64,000 bases of DNA from Histoplasma ohiense (Eukaryota; Ascomycota; Eurotiomycetes; Onygenales; Ajellomycetaceae), in the NCBI GenBank assembly GCA_017607445.1, contig JAEVHH010000002.1, positions 7,718,001 through 7,782,000 of the forward strand. Direction: 5' to 3'. The stretch's first letter is position 1. Every line of letters starts with the position of its first letter. Shown here piece after piece: positions 36,231 to 47,822 of this stretch. The notes below the pieces were generated by a model. That model had not been told where the DNA came from. It searched no databases and worked only from the letters and a program-made list of their open reading frames with translations. A program made the translations under genes and the position numbers.

Positions 36231-37611
36231 GTACTAGATAACGGGGAAGTACGGGCGAGGAAAACAGGCAGCTAGACCGCGTGGAAAGGGGGATCGGACG
36301 GGGAAAACGAATTGAGGCTAGAAGGGATGAATAGTGATATGTCGAATGAGGATTCAGAGGATCGGGATTTTGATATCTGCGTGTGCGTTTCGGGAAAGGG
36401 GTGTGGATTATGGCGTCCGTCGTGACTCGACAATATGAGGTTTTCGGGCAGTAAATGTGGGAAGAATACTGCCAACTCCGGTCAACAACCAACAAGGCAA
36501 TGATAGAAGGCAATGGGATTCACAATGAGATTGCAATTCTGTCGAACAGATGGATGGAGGAGATGGGGGAGGGGGGTTGTCACTTTTTCATCACGCCACC
36601 ACTAGCCTAGCTGTGTGGATTGGATGGATAGTTGAAGGATTAGATGGGGGCGGGATATCCGCCAGCGGACGAAGGAGTGCAATAAGACACCAGAGCAGCT
36701 GATACCGCAAGATGTAAGGATGGGATTGCAGGCGGGGATGGACAATACGGACAAGATGTTGATGTTGATGTTGAAGATACCGTTACATGCCGCTGCTTGT
36801 GGTTGCTGCTTCGCGACTTTTAAGTTGCACCTAGCCTGAAGCGATATCTCGGGAAGGGCTGAGCCAACAGAACAAACACGCCAAGACAAGGCGGAAAATA
36901 GGTGCCATGTGATGTCATAGACTACCTAGGTATTGTTCCTACAATGTCTAATACTCCTCTGCATAAACAATCTTCTTTCTTCTGTTAAATGTTGAAGTCG
37001 ATGCCATTACGCATCGTCATGTCTGGCTCAGTATTTGAGTGTTTCTCTTCTTGAAAAAAATATGAAAGTCAATGATATTGTTAACCTAGTTTGCAGGCTT
37101 GTGCACACATCAAAAATTATATATGGTCCATGTACATTCTTTCTTAATACATCAGAGAGAAATTTAAAAGACAAAACACAAGATCAACAAATAAGATTGC
37201 AAGTCATCAGTGCAATTAAATGTGGTAGCAAGTCTCACTTCTGTTCATACTGAGTTTCTGTCTGGGTTGTCCATCTCATTACGCTACTAGCACTAAGTGA
37301 GGTTTTAAGAAGAGAGATAGAGAACACATTCAACAAGTATGGCTTGTTAAAGTGCAAGACAAGCTCTTTGTCTCAAGTGACTCAATAGAATTGTATGCAA
37401 TTGGTTAACCCCCTATTGCAATACACTTAGCTCTGTCTCATGCGCAACACAATGGAGCCAGTCACAAAGGTAATAAAAATCATACCTTATTATTCTCCCA
37501 GCGAGCGCCATCATCAGGGTTCCAGGCCGCCATATTTCTCCTTTTGGTTTCTCCTGTCTTCTTGACCTCTTTGTTTTCTTGTTTATCATCCGTCATCCAT
37601 CATGATTACCA
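36231..37611. other. HSF1 promoter region and AT-rich flank
   Basis: 1.4 kb. The first 650 bp is the Hsf1 upstream region. From about 37,000 to 37,480 the sequence becomes AT-rich and almost free of CpG, with a 72-codon frame at 37,035 that I do not recognise; it may be a small transposon relic. Confidence 0.4.
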
Positions 37612-38660
37612 TCATCTTATCTCACCAATCTTCTTCTTAAACCCCACAAGTAGTGTATCCCACTGTTCAGGGTATTTCGTAGCAAACTCTTCCACGGCCT
37701 TGGGCGCAGTAAGATCACCCAGCATTCGGCCTTCATTTTTCGTCCCGTTGAGTATGACCGTACCCTCCAGACCTAGCACTAAACAGTACAGCGCGGCCTG
37801 CCGAGTGATGCGAACCTGCTGGCTCAACATCCCGACCTCAGTCGACCTGACCAGCTCCGAGTTTGCAGTCAGCGTCCAGAAGGCCTGGTATATGATGGAG
37901 TTCTCGTGGCAGAACTGGCGGAGACTAATGTCAAACCTTGATACCGGGTAAAATCGATTCTGAACCACAGCGGGCTTCACCTTTGCCGACCTGCAAAGGG
38001 TCCTGAGGAGGGAGAGGTCGCAGTTTGAGATTCCGAGATTTCGTATTCTGTGAGGGACGTATTCTTCTAGGATTTCCCAGGCTTCGAGTGTCTCACTGAT
38101 GGTTGGGAGAGGGCTATGCAATATTAGTGCGTCGAGGTACGTTTCCCTTTCTGAACTTATATCGTCCAGTGGGCGGAGGTTTGCCAGCGATGATTTGATG
38201 GAGGAGTGGATCTGGGCTGCAATTGGGGCGGAAGGGTCATAGGGAGCAGAAGTGGGGTCTTGACTGGCGATTGGAGTGAATTTCGTTTGGACCTGCAGCA
38301 AGCCGGCCACGATACTATCATCAGCCCTCGAGCACCCGAAGAATACAGTGTGGCACATGGAGTCCAAAAAAAATCCGAGATTTCACATACATAAAGATCC
38401 TCCCTCTTCACTCTGTCGTCTGCCAACGCTCTTCGCAATCCCGCTCCGGCAAGATCTTCTCGATAATGTTTCGGTTGCGCAGCAGTGTCTATGCCTTTAA
38501 ACCCAGAAGCAAGAGCCTGGTAGACGAAATATCCTGTCTGCTCCTTCTTCCAAGCAGTGCCGTATAGAAATACAGGGATTTCTGTTGGCGGCGGAGTCTC
38601 AGCCGCTGTTGTAAGTGCAGGGCGGAGGATTAGCTTTTCCCATGGCGATGCAGATGTCAT
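37612..38660 (-). CDS. Aldo-keto reductase
   Basis: Two exons, 38660-38391 and 38292-37612, encode 316 residues. The AKR tetrad is visible: Asp in GFKGIDTAAQ, Tyr in the following KHYREDLAG, Lys in the first codons of exon 2 (VQTKFTP), and His in LDALILHSPL. Then come NLGISNCDLSLLR and KPAVVQNRFYP for the cofactor side and a C-terminal block ending KKKIGEIR. The family reduces aldehydes and ketones with NADPH in the cytosol. The TKFTP start of exon 2 and the long insertion after it (SQDPTSAPYDPSAPIAAQI) match a common fungal AKR subgroup of unknown substrate. It has no cluster partner nearby. Confidence 0.9.
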
Positions 38661-40044
38661 TTCGGCTTTTTTTCTTTTTTCTGTAACATGAGGTAGAGGC
38701 GCGGGAAGTAATTGTTGTACGTAGTACTTGACATTGTCTTAAAAGAAATATTATAAGTAAATAGAACGTGTGGCGTTGTATGATCTATAAATATATGCTA
38801 TGTCGTCATTTACCGCACTCCGATCAAACAAACCAAAATAAACCCCTAGTTCGTTGACTTCGGAAGGGACTTATTCAAGGGTGCTAGTACCTGTGCACGT
38901 TCGTTATTATAGATTATGCACCAGCGGAACTCAATTTGCCTGATGTTGTCTACTAGCATTCCTATCGGCATTCCGGTACGAGATGCAACTCACTTTCATT
39001 TCCCATCCATGTTCATAAAGGTTCGGAATCTTGGTATTTTCTACCGGGAAAAGCACAGGATTGCATTCTCGCTATACGCTTCCTGGCCGAGTCATATCCC
39101 AAGCCCCCCAAAAAAGGGGAAACATGCCTGCCACAACGCTGAAAAATAAGGCTTTCAATCCGCCCATTCTTCAAATCGGCAACAAGACGGGAGGTGACCG
39201 AAACGCTGCTTTGGCCCGGCTGATGCGCAGTACGTACTAGGCACGCAAATCCCAAGCATCCTTCCTTGCACGCTTAACCTAACCCGGACCTCGAGCTGTC
39301 GGGTGGAGGGAGGGCTTCCAACCTATGTATTTATCCCTAGTATACTAGTATTCTCGCCCCCTAGCTGCGTGCTTTGCATATGGAGTATCGAGTTGAGTTG
39401 AAAGTTGGTTCTGCGAGCTTGTTGCGCGTCCATAGAAACGATATATGAACCACCCCCGGGGGGAGGAGGGGTGGACCGGGTTTGGGGTAGGGGGTGGAGC
39501 TATGACGGGAAACTTTCCTCTGCTTTCCTGATTTATTAGTTATTTTGCGCTTTTCATTTCATTCTTATCTTCAACTAGACTTATGAATTCTGTAGAAGTT
39601 GTCCATGATCGGGCTAATCTCGAATCTGGATGCTATTTCCTTGTGGCAATCTACCCAGGCAGTATATACAGAATTGAGACGAGGATCGCTTGTAGAAAAG
39701 TATTAATTAATCCGCTGCTGGAAAGCAAATTTCTTGCTCTGGAGGCGATTTCAGCTTCGGATATGGTAGTCTAAGAGACCTAGGTTGAGCTAGCTCTGTC
39801 TGTCCAGAGCGGATGGGCTGAATTGTGACGTAGTTACCGAGGGAGTTGTCAAGATGCTATTCCGAGACGGATGTACCATGTATTTGAAAGGGTAAGCTTC
39901 TGGATGATGCCACCGACTGGATCCAAGGAAGATAAAAGAGAGCGAGTGGCGGTGTTCAAAGCTTGGATCAAACCTGGGATTTGGCAGTTGGAAAGGTTTT
40001 GCTGGAAGACAGCAAGGCGGAAAGCACGCATTTGTCGTTCGATT

Positions 40045-40047
<3 letters not shown>

Positions 40048-40080
<33 letters not shown>
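40048..40080. repeat. (CT)n microsatellite
   Basis: About 16 uninterrupted CT units in a non-coding stretch. Confidence 0.95.
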
Positions 40081-40085
<5 letters not shown>

Positions 40086-41204
40086 CTTTTTTTTCTTCTT
40101 TTCTTTTCTTATGTAAATGTTATTAGTTAGTCCAACGGTCGGGTAACTATATATATAGATCTTTGGAATCAATATATCAACTTGTTCGAGCAGAATCTTG
40201 GCTTGGAACAGACCAATCTCGCATGACAGACATCATCTGGCTGGAGTGGTATCATCATCGTGGCACAGCAGCGCGGCGCAGTAGCATTTGGAGTGTGGCG
40301 CCTCTGGCCTCCCCGCTCTCACAAGTCCTATGTACGCAGCAAAGGGTGGCTCGTTTGCGCGCACGCTATTCGTTCTGAGCTTTGAGCAGCTAACTCATGA
40401 ACTTCTGTTGGTGCCTATAGTTTCTCTCCACTGTTGAAAAACTGATTCGATCATGCTCTTCAAGCCAGGGGAGAGAGTGTCAGTTGATTTTGATGGAAGG
40501 GGATAATGGCGATGCATCTCGAAGATGGGAGGTGGGGAATCGAAGTGAGGATGATTCACCTGGGGAAGGCAGACATGATTGGGCCAGCCAGACTGGTGAT
40601 CCCGTTCAATGCAGGGTCAGCTCGGACTTCTCCATCATGATCAGGACATAGCTCAGCCAAGGGCCGACGCATGGAGCTGTGGCCATCCAACGGCGGACAA
40701 GACTCACAAAAACGCGCAGAACTTGTCAGCTTCGAAGGGTGGTACGAAGGGGTGGGAGGCAAACGCGAAGGCAAGGGCAATAACAAAGGTGAGAGGTCGA
40801 CGACGCAACGTGTACTACTACGATTATATACTCCTTGCGTAGGACGGACGGGGGAGGGGAACAAATTGGAACTATTCAACAAAAAATTATCGAGGGAGAG
40901 GAGGACATTGGTGCAATCGCTGGGGCAAAAAAAGTACATATGGCGCTATTTCTGATCATGCAACACCAAACACCTTGGCTTCTTTGTAGGGCCCCGACTT
41001 CAGGTGAGAAGTCCAGCCCCTATTTTTGATTTGATCGAGGTATTTTTCTTAGTTTCGGTAGGCCTAAAACGGTATCAGATAATTGATGAGTACGGAGCAA
41101 CTTGGTTCGTTATTTACGAGTGGAAATAATTGCTTTTGTTGCTAATTTTCCTTCTTGCTGTGTTTCTTTCGCTCTCTGGAATGATATAAATTCGCCTCTT
41201 GGGG

Positions 41205-41210
<6 letters not shown>

Positions 41211-41244
<34 letters not shown>
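41211..41244. repeat. Poly(T) run of 34
   Basis: Homopolymer in non-coding sequence; the exact length in the real genome may differ. Confidence 0.9.
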
Positions 41245-41245
<1 letters not shown>

Positions 41246-41601
41246 TATTGTGGTTTTTTTATTGTTGTCGTTGTTGTTTTGCCGAGATTTACCTGCGTAA
41301 ACTAAGACATGACAGGTTTTTGCCAGGATTCAAATAAGCCCATTTCAACATCTTGAGTAATGTGATCTGGTCAAAAATACCAGGCATGGTTTGATAGATT
41401 TTGAGACGCTCCCGCGTGCAGGAAAAGGGGACGTGTGAGGGCACCATCACAATTGGTTCCACCGAACTAGGAGTTTCGACTATTGGGCGACTTGCGCCGT
41501 GATGAGGAGATGGCGTGTGGAATGGCGCGCTATCTGAAGTTGGAAGACTGACCTCGAATTTGGTTTTTATCCCCACATCTGCAGAATCCTCTGAAGAAGC
41601 C

Positions 41602-41626
41602 AAAAAAAAAAAAAAAAAAAAAAAAA
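41602..41626. repeat. Poly(A) run of 25
   Basis: Homopolymer followed by an A-rich GAAAAAAG stretch; no flanking target duplication or gene-like sequence that would make it a retroposed tail. Confidence 0.9.
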
Positions 41627-43523
41627 GAAAAAAGAAAAAGAAACGCAAGCTGAGCAAAAGGATAATAGTAGACAGTAGAAAAGGAGAAAAGCATGCCCCT
41701 TCCATTGAGCATCGGTGACTAGCAGCAATCAATGTCTAGAAGATGAAATAATAGGCAATGAAAACAGGCCTGTGTCATTGTATTGTAATTTGCGACCCAT
41801 TATTAGAAGAAGATATGGGATTTGTGGTTCAGCGGTCCGTCGATTACCCTAAGATATGAACTTGATGTTATGATGGTATTACATGGTTGAATTTATCCCC
41901 CGTTGCCTCGGCAGACTTCGAGGACTGGAGAGAGCATAGATCCTGTTTATTACAGAGTTTTATTAACTCTGTTTAACTCAAGCTAATTATTATTGTTGTT
42001 ATTGTTATTTTCAAAAAATACCAAGGCCTGTGGAAAGCAGGACCTGGAGAGGCAATGAATGTACCACTGCGGTACCCGTACAGCGGTGTAGAGGCTACAG
42101 GATACCTTTCCGTGACCCGGGAGACTAACAGCCCACAAACCGGGCAGCTGGCGCACGCTTGACACAGGCATCGGCGGGTGATTTTGCAAGGAACCCTACC
42201 GCGGGCCGCTTGGTATTGTGCGGTAATTATAGGAATGATGTGTACCGTTCTGTAATTTCCGTCCGCAAACACACAACTAACCGCATCTGTTGCTGGGGCG
42301 CTGCTTCCAAAGGCTTTTTCTTCCTCCTTCTCCTCGCTCGGGTTTTCTCTCCTCCTCAACCTCATCTCTCACCTTCATCCTCCATCCTCCATCCTCCATC
42401 CTCCGTCCTTCGCCCTCTTGACTCCCTCCGACTCTTCTCTTCTCTCCCCTCCGCTTCTCTTCTCTTCGCTCACTCTTCATCCTCTCTTCTTCTTCGCCCT
42501 CATCGCCGCTGCCTGCCCCTTCGTTGATCCATTCACCACCAGTGATAGCGCCTCTCCGTATTCCCAACCCGCTATATATATTTTCCCTTCTGTCCCTCTG
42601 GCTACTCTCCCGTTTCGGTTACTGGGGCTCCCTCCTATGTTACCTACCTAGTCATCTCCCCAATCTGCATACTACTGACCCCTTCCCCTCAGGCTTATCC
42701 CTTGATTGATTTCATCCTCTCCGCTTGGTTGCTGGTTTACCCTTCTGTTGCTCGACTATATTCTCTCTCCCTGGTCACGGACGACGACGACGACAACGAC
42801 AACGCGGTGGTTAGCGTTTGGTTTGACTTTGGCCTGCTTCCGCTTTACACCCCCCCCTGGGAAACCCCCCCAGTCGTTTCCACCTCTATTTTTCGTTGAC
42901 GTCCTCCTGTCTTTCGCCAATTTTTTTTTTTCACGCGACGCGATTTTCTATTTTCAGGATCTGGGGACGGAGGTTGCTGTTACTACTGCTTGTGTGAACA
43001 TTACCTGCGCAAGTTGACAACTACATTGGCTCCACCAGCTTTACAGACCAGACTCGGATCCCACCTCGTCCTGCCTCATCTAGCATCAAAACGAAACAGA
43101 TCAGATCAGACCAGGCAAGCTCAGAATCAACGTTTTGGTCGCGGTCTTTCTCGCACACCCTTCGTTCTTATGTAACGACTTGACGCTGCATACGACTGAT
43201 GAACACGACTTCGGCACGTGTCTGACTTCACTGAATTACGCAAATCTGTAACTTGATTTCTTTCCTACGTTCGTTGTTTTCCACTGCCCTAGACGAAATA
43301 TCCGCAGATTTCCCTGCTCGTTGACAAACTACACAAAAATCACCTGTCCGCTCCTCTCCGATCATTAGAGTATGATTTAGTACCAACCGGCCAAACATTA
43401 TCGTTTTGATTTTTCGCGCGTTACAGGATCTTGAGATCTCTCAAAGAAGCTCCCAGCGAAGTCCTTTACTGCGCGATACTATTCTCATTCTTTTGTTATA
43501 GTTCTCGCATCCATGATTGAATA

Positions 43524-43526
<3 letters not shown>

Positions 43527-43556
<30 letters not shown>
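43527..43556. repeat. Poly(T) run of 30 before Pin4
   Basis: Homopolymer in the probable leader or promoter of Pin4, 87 bases upstream of its start codon. Confidence 0.9.
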
Positions 43557-43557
<1 letters not shown>

Positions 43558-43642
43558 GCTTCGTGTCTTACCGACTTCCAAAGGAAAAGAAGGAAAACCT
43601 GTACCAAGCCCCTCGAAATAGCTTCTGTTTTTAGCGGCAACC

Positions 43643-45667
43643 ATGAGCAATTATCATCCTCAGTCTCAGGACATGTATCACGATAACCCGTCTTCTCGAT
43701 CCCCGGGTTCGCAACGTCATCATCCTCACCAACCACTTCATCGCCAGTCATCGAGGCAATTCGATGCCTACGGGCCGATAACTCCCAGCATATACGACGA
43801 CCCAATGACTCGGTATGATTCCGCTCGTTTGGATCGCCTAAACCCAGCCCTTCAAGGGAATACCTATGCATATGATATATCTGGCTCTCAGACTTGGAAT
43901 TCAAATGGATTTGGAACTACGAATACTTTGAGTGGCTTAGGCTCTGGAGCTGGAGCAAGTACAGGAAGAATGAAGACCTCCGCACGTGGAAGGACCGGAC
44001 TGCCGGCGGTAAGTTATTGATGTCAACAGTGGCTTTCCTTGACCATGCGTTTAAAAATAATTTTCAGTCGGAGAAGGCCCAAAAAATCTTTTAGCGCGTC
44101 TTGATCTCACCACAACTAACGTACATGTCAAAGACTTGGCTTGACCAACAACCAGGCCTTGCCGGCCCCTTCGGCTTAGGACCCAATCCGCTCCAACCGA
44201 TGCAGAGCCGTTCAGAGAACCTCAGCCCCGAAGGAGACGACGAGCTTATTCCCACCGCTATTGTGATCAAAAATATCCCATTCGCGGTCAAAAAGGAACA
44301 GTTGGTCCAATTGATGACAGAGATGAATCTCCCTCTCCCTTACGCGTTTAACTACCATTTCGACAACGGCGTCTTCCGAGGTTTAGCGTTCGCCAATTTC
44401 ACTTCCGCGGAAGAAACAGCCACTGTAATCGACGTCCTTAACCATTTCGAGTTACAGGGAAGAAAACTTAGAGTAGAATATAAGAAAATGCTTCCCTTGC
44501 AAGAACGGGAGCGGATTGAGCGTGAAAAGCGTGAGCGCAGGGGCCAGTTAGAAGAGCAACATCGCCCAATGCCGAACTCACAACTGAATTCCCAGCCTTC
44601 ATTGACATCGTTGGCATCCCACATTCCCGTGACTTCTCCTTCCCCCGTCTCCCAGCGTGGTGCGGAACTAAGTGCGTTTTTCTAATTCTCATTATCTCCA
44701 CGCCTGCTTGAATCACCGGCTGACTCAAATAGAAGTTAACATGAACGAACCGGAAACTCTTCAATACTACTCTCAGCTTCTCTTGTTTAAGCAAGATTCG
44801 AGCAAGGAAGCACTGATCTTCCCTGCAAAGCTATCGCCGCTACAACGCCGTACTGTTCATACCCTTGCCCATAATATGGGATTGGGACATGCTTCGCGAG
44901 GTACTGGTGACCAGCGCCAAGTTCACGTGTTCAGAGCAACAGACTCGAATGTTAGCCCGCAGGGTCCGGCGAATCCCGCTACTATCCAAACGGGAGATAC
45001 GTCCCGCCGTGGACTCAACCGTGCTGCTACCATTGACTTCAGCGAAGCTAGGGGCGATGGCCCTGGACCGTTCAGCACTCTTCGTGGACATCATTCCGGT
45101 TTCCTTAGTGTGCTCGACTCGCCTGGTGGTTTCGGCAGTGCACAAAATCTACGAGCCGCGAAGTCCTTTGCCGACCTACGATCATATACGCCATCTCCTG
45201 TGCCTTCTTCTGCTAGTTTTCCCGCCGCCCTCCAATCCAATGGGACTCGTTTGCCAACTTTTGATGGAAGTACCACCGCTGCGTCTAACACCCCAACCTT
45301 GACCCCGACTCCTTCTGGTTCTTCAATGGGCATTCAACGCGATGATAGTCTACTGGTAAACACTTTGGGGGGGCTTTCTCTCGGAACTGGCATTGGTGGG
45401 CCTAACTCAGGGAGCCCTAGACGTCTTCGTGGAATGTTCTCTTGGGAACAACAGGACTCCCAATCCTCTGCCACTGCTCCGATTGGGAGCAATAGATCGA
45501 TTGGCTTAGGTTTTGATTCGCAACCCTCTCAGGAGCGTATTCCCATGAGACAACCTCGGGGTCCTGCTCCGGAGCGGGGATCGGGCTTTCGCCGCCAGAA
45601 TGGACATCAGACTCGAGGAAGTGACGAGCTGAGATCGGGAACGAACGTTGAGATAATTGTCGAGTAA
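43643..45667 (+). CDS. PIN4: RNA-binding protein Pin4 (RRM + R3H)
   Basis: Three exons: 43643-44008, 44134-44671 and 44733-45667, giving 612 residues. The N-terminus is Ser/Gln/His-rich. The first intron acceptor at 44133 restores the frame as TWLDQQPG; the nearer TCAG at about 44068 would give an early stop. The RRM (about 160-240) reads TAIVIKNIPFAVKKEQLVQL with RNP1-like RGLAFANFTS, followed by a charged helix LPLQERERIEREKRERRGQ. An R3H domain follows at about 335-358 (SPLQRRTVHTLAHNMGLGH, the R-x3-H core). The remainder is Ser/Gly/Pro-rich, with many SP/TP sites, and ends TNVEIIVE. Yeast Pin4/Mdt1 and fission-yeast Cip1/Cip2 have this layout; they bind mRNA and act in checkpoint and stress control. 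Two AATAAA signals follow the stop. Confidence 0.92.
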
Positions 45668-45688
45668 ATACAAACCCCCAGATCATCC

Positions 45689-45730
45689 AATAAATTTACG
45701 GCGAGAAATGTATACCATTTCATGAATAAA
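45689..45730 (+). terminator. Two putative polyadenylation signals after Pin4
   Basis: AATAAA at 45689-45694 and again at 45725-45730, 22 and 58 bases beyond the Pin4 stop. Position suits 3'-end formation; untested. Confidence 0.45.
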
Positions 45731-47822
45731 AGACATAGTAACCACAACCCCCATTTACCTCAAGCGGGGTTAATGTCTTTACGATTCAATGACGCATGAC
45801 GAAATGACACCAGTAATCAAAAGAGAGACTAAAATAAAAAAGTTATTCACACCAGGAATTATATGGAAACATTAGATCTTAATTTTGGGGGGGGCAGCCT
45901 AGGAACCCAACCATTGGACTCCTCTGGGCCCGAAACCTCAACACTCTTCCTTGTTTTCTCAATAAGAAACAGACATTCTATCGGATTTGGAAATTATGTA
46001 CGCGATGGTTGTGCCTTCTTGCCTTCAACTCTGTGTGTGTGTGAAGAATATATGATGGAAAACGACAAAAAATGTTTGAAACACTCCTCTTCTTCGCTGC
46101 TATGGTATTTTCTTTCCCATCGTGATGCCTATTTACGTTTTGAACGCACCTTTTTCTTAATCTTGGAAAGCTCGCGGAATATCATGTTCGTTCGAATTGC
46201 ATTATAGTTGTCCACCTTGTATAGGGCTTACTTATTTTCATCATTTTGCCTAATCTTCTTTCATGTTTCTGTTTCTATATCAAGTTTTCTTTCCCGAGTT
46301 TTGTTTTTTTTTTCTTTTGTTTTTATCTCCGGCCCTTTCCCCACGATCTCTTGAATGTATCTTGTTCCCATGCCGGCCATTTTTCCAGTTCGCCGATTGG
46401 AGGTAGTCTTATGACATGTTGGTTAACTGAGGTGATCCGTACTGAAGCTAGAATGGGAATAAACACTTGTATATCCAGTATGTGCCAGGATTAGAGCAAC
46501 GGGCACTGTTAGTTTTCAATTTCTACTCATTGTCAACGCAGTGGTTGATTGAATACTTCGCAGAATAGCATCGCGATGCAACCCACTACCCTCCAGGCCT
46601 TTTTTCTTCCATCGCGCCGACACTGTCTACATAGTCAATAGGTAACCACTTCTTGCCTTTTTTTCTCCCATTTTATTGCGGAGATGTATGTTCTTCGTCC
46701 TTCCGTTTCTACCAATGCGGTTGATTTTCATTCCGTCCTTGGATATTGTGCTAGGTATGACGGCTTTAGGCTTTTGCTTCTCAAATTTCAGCCCCTTGAT
46801 CGATCATTTTAAATCAGCCCCTGGCGTTGTTTTGAGCCTCCCTTTTCTTTTCGGCCTTGTTTTCCCCTCCCAACATCGGTCTTCGGTCTCGTGCTAATTG
46901 CTTGTTGGGCCGTGCCGTGCCGTGGTCGTACGATCTGTCCGCCTGCACCTCTTGGATTGGCGTCGAACATGGTGAGCGCCCGCCCTTCTAATTTAATAAT
47001 ATGATATTCTGTATCTATGTGACTTTTCCTTTCTTCCTTTTCCTCAAGCTGTCATGCGCGTGTGCTCTCTGGTCCAATATTCCCACCATTCCTTTTCAAC
47101 TCCCGCCAGTAGGAAAATGCTGGTAACTTAGGATATCAACGCCTTTGCTGGATGAGCAAGTCATCGAGAGGTTTTATTTTGTTCCAATTCTTCTCCTACA
47201 TATTTTCCTTACTTAAATATCATAACCTCTTGACATCTTCGGCTGTCTTTTTTTTTTTTTTTTCTTATTTTTTTCTTATCTTTTCTTTTCTTATTTTTTT
47301 CTTATCTTTTCTTTTCTTTGTTTTTTGTGGACACCAAACCATGAACCCAACTATGGATGTATTGTGGTTGCGGGCATACGTCAGGTCGCTGGCTCTTGTA
47401 TGAATAGGAAGCAAAGCACATACATGTGTTTGCCAAATATGTACAGGGTGAAAATGGTCTAAAAAAACACAAGAAATTTTGATTTTGTGGATTTCGAACC
47501 TTGTATGTACATGTACATGTAAAAGGGATAGCAACATAATATAGGAGATATGCCACTGGTTTGACATTTTATTTACCGACTCCATGCACCGAGCATCGTA
47601 GTTGTCCGAGCAAAATGCGGACATACTATCGTATCCAGCTACATCGCTAAGAAAGAGCTGTTCGTATCTCCTTGTCAATCCATTGGACGGGGTCCTCGTC
47701 GACGAGGAAAAATGGTAGACGCTCTACTGTTTTTTCGCTATTTGGCAGGGAACCCCTTAGGTTAACTGCTAACACTAGCATCCTGCAATTGACCTTCTAT
47801 AAAGAACTATATGAAGGGAAGA
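45731..47822. other. Intergenic between Pin4 and Cwc27
   Basis: 2.1 kb between convergent genes, T-rich on the plus strand with a TTTTCTTA-type tract at 47,245-47,320 and a TACATG run at 47,508-47,519. Small open frames (46,246-46,494 and 46,676-46,897) are Phe/Leu-rich translations of T-rich sequence. No gene supported. Confidence 0.45.

Larger units (their letters stand above)
38661..43642. other. 5-kb gene-free stretch upstream of Pin4
   Basis: No convincing gene on either strand. It includes a CT microsatellite (40,048-40,080), a 34-base T run (41,211-41,244), a 25-base A run (41,602-41,626), a C/T-rich tract (42,300-42,500) and a 30-base T run 87 bases before the Pin4 start. The last 1.3 kb is probably the Pin4 promoter and leader. 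Small frames at 40,556-40,939 and 41,289-41,732 (-) are not supported. Confidence 0.45.

Noticed and set aside
41602..41626. Poly(A) run as the tail of a retroposed gene copy
   Set aside because: No gene-like sequence precedes it and no flanking duplication is visible; it is one of several homopolymers in the stretch.
41289..41732. 147-codon minus-strand frame with a poly-Phe run
   Set aside because: The Phe run is the translation of a 25-base A homopolymer and the rest has no family resemblance.
44009..44100. Nearest acceptor (TTTTCAG) for Pin4 intron 1 and the one after CTTTTAG
   Set aside because: The first leads to an in-frame TAG within nine codons and the second breaks the family pattern; the acceptor at 44,133 keeps the frame and joins to TWLDQQPG.
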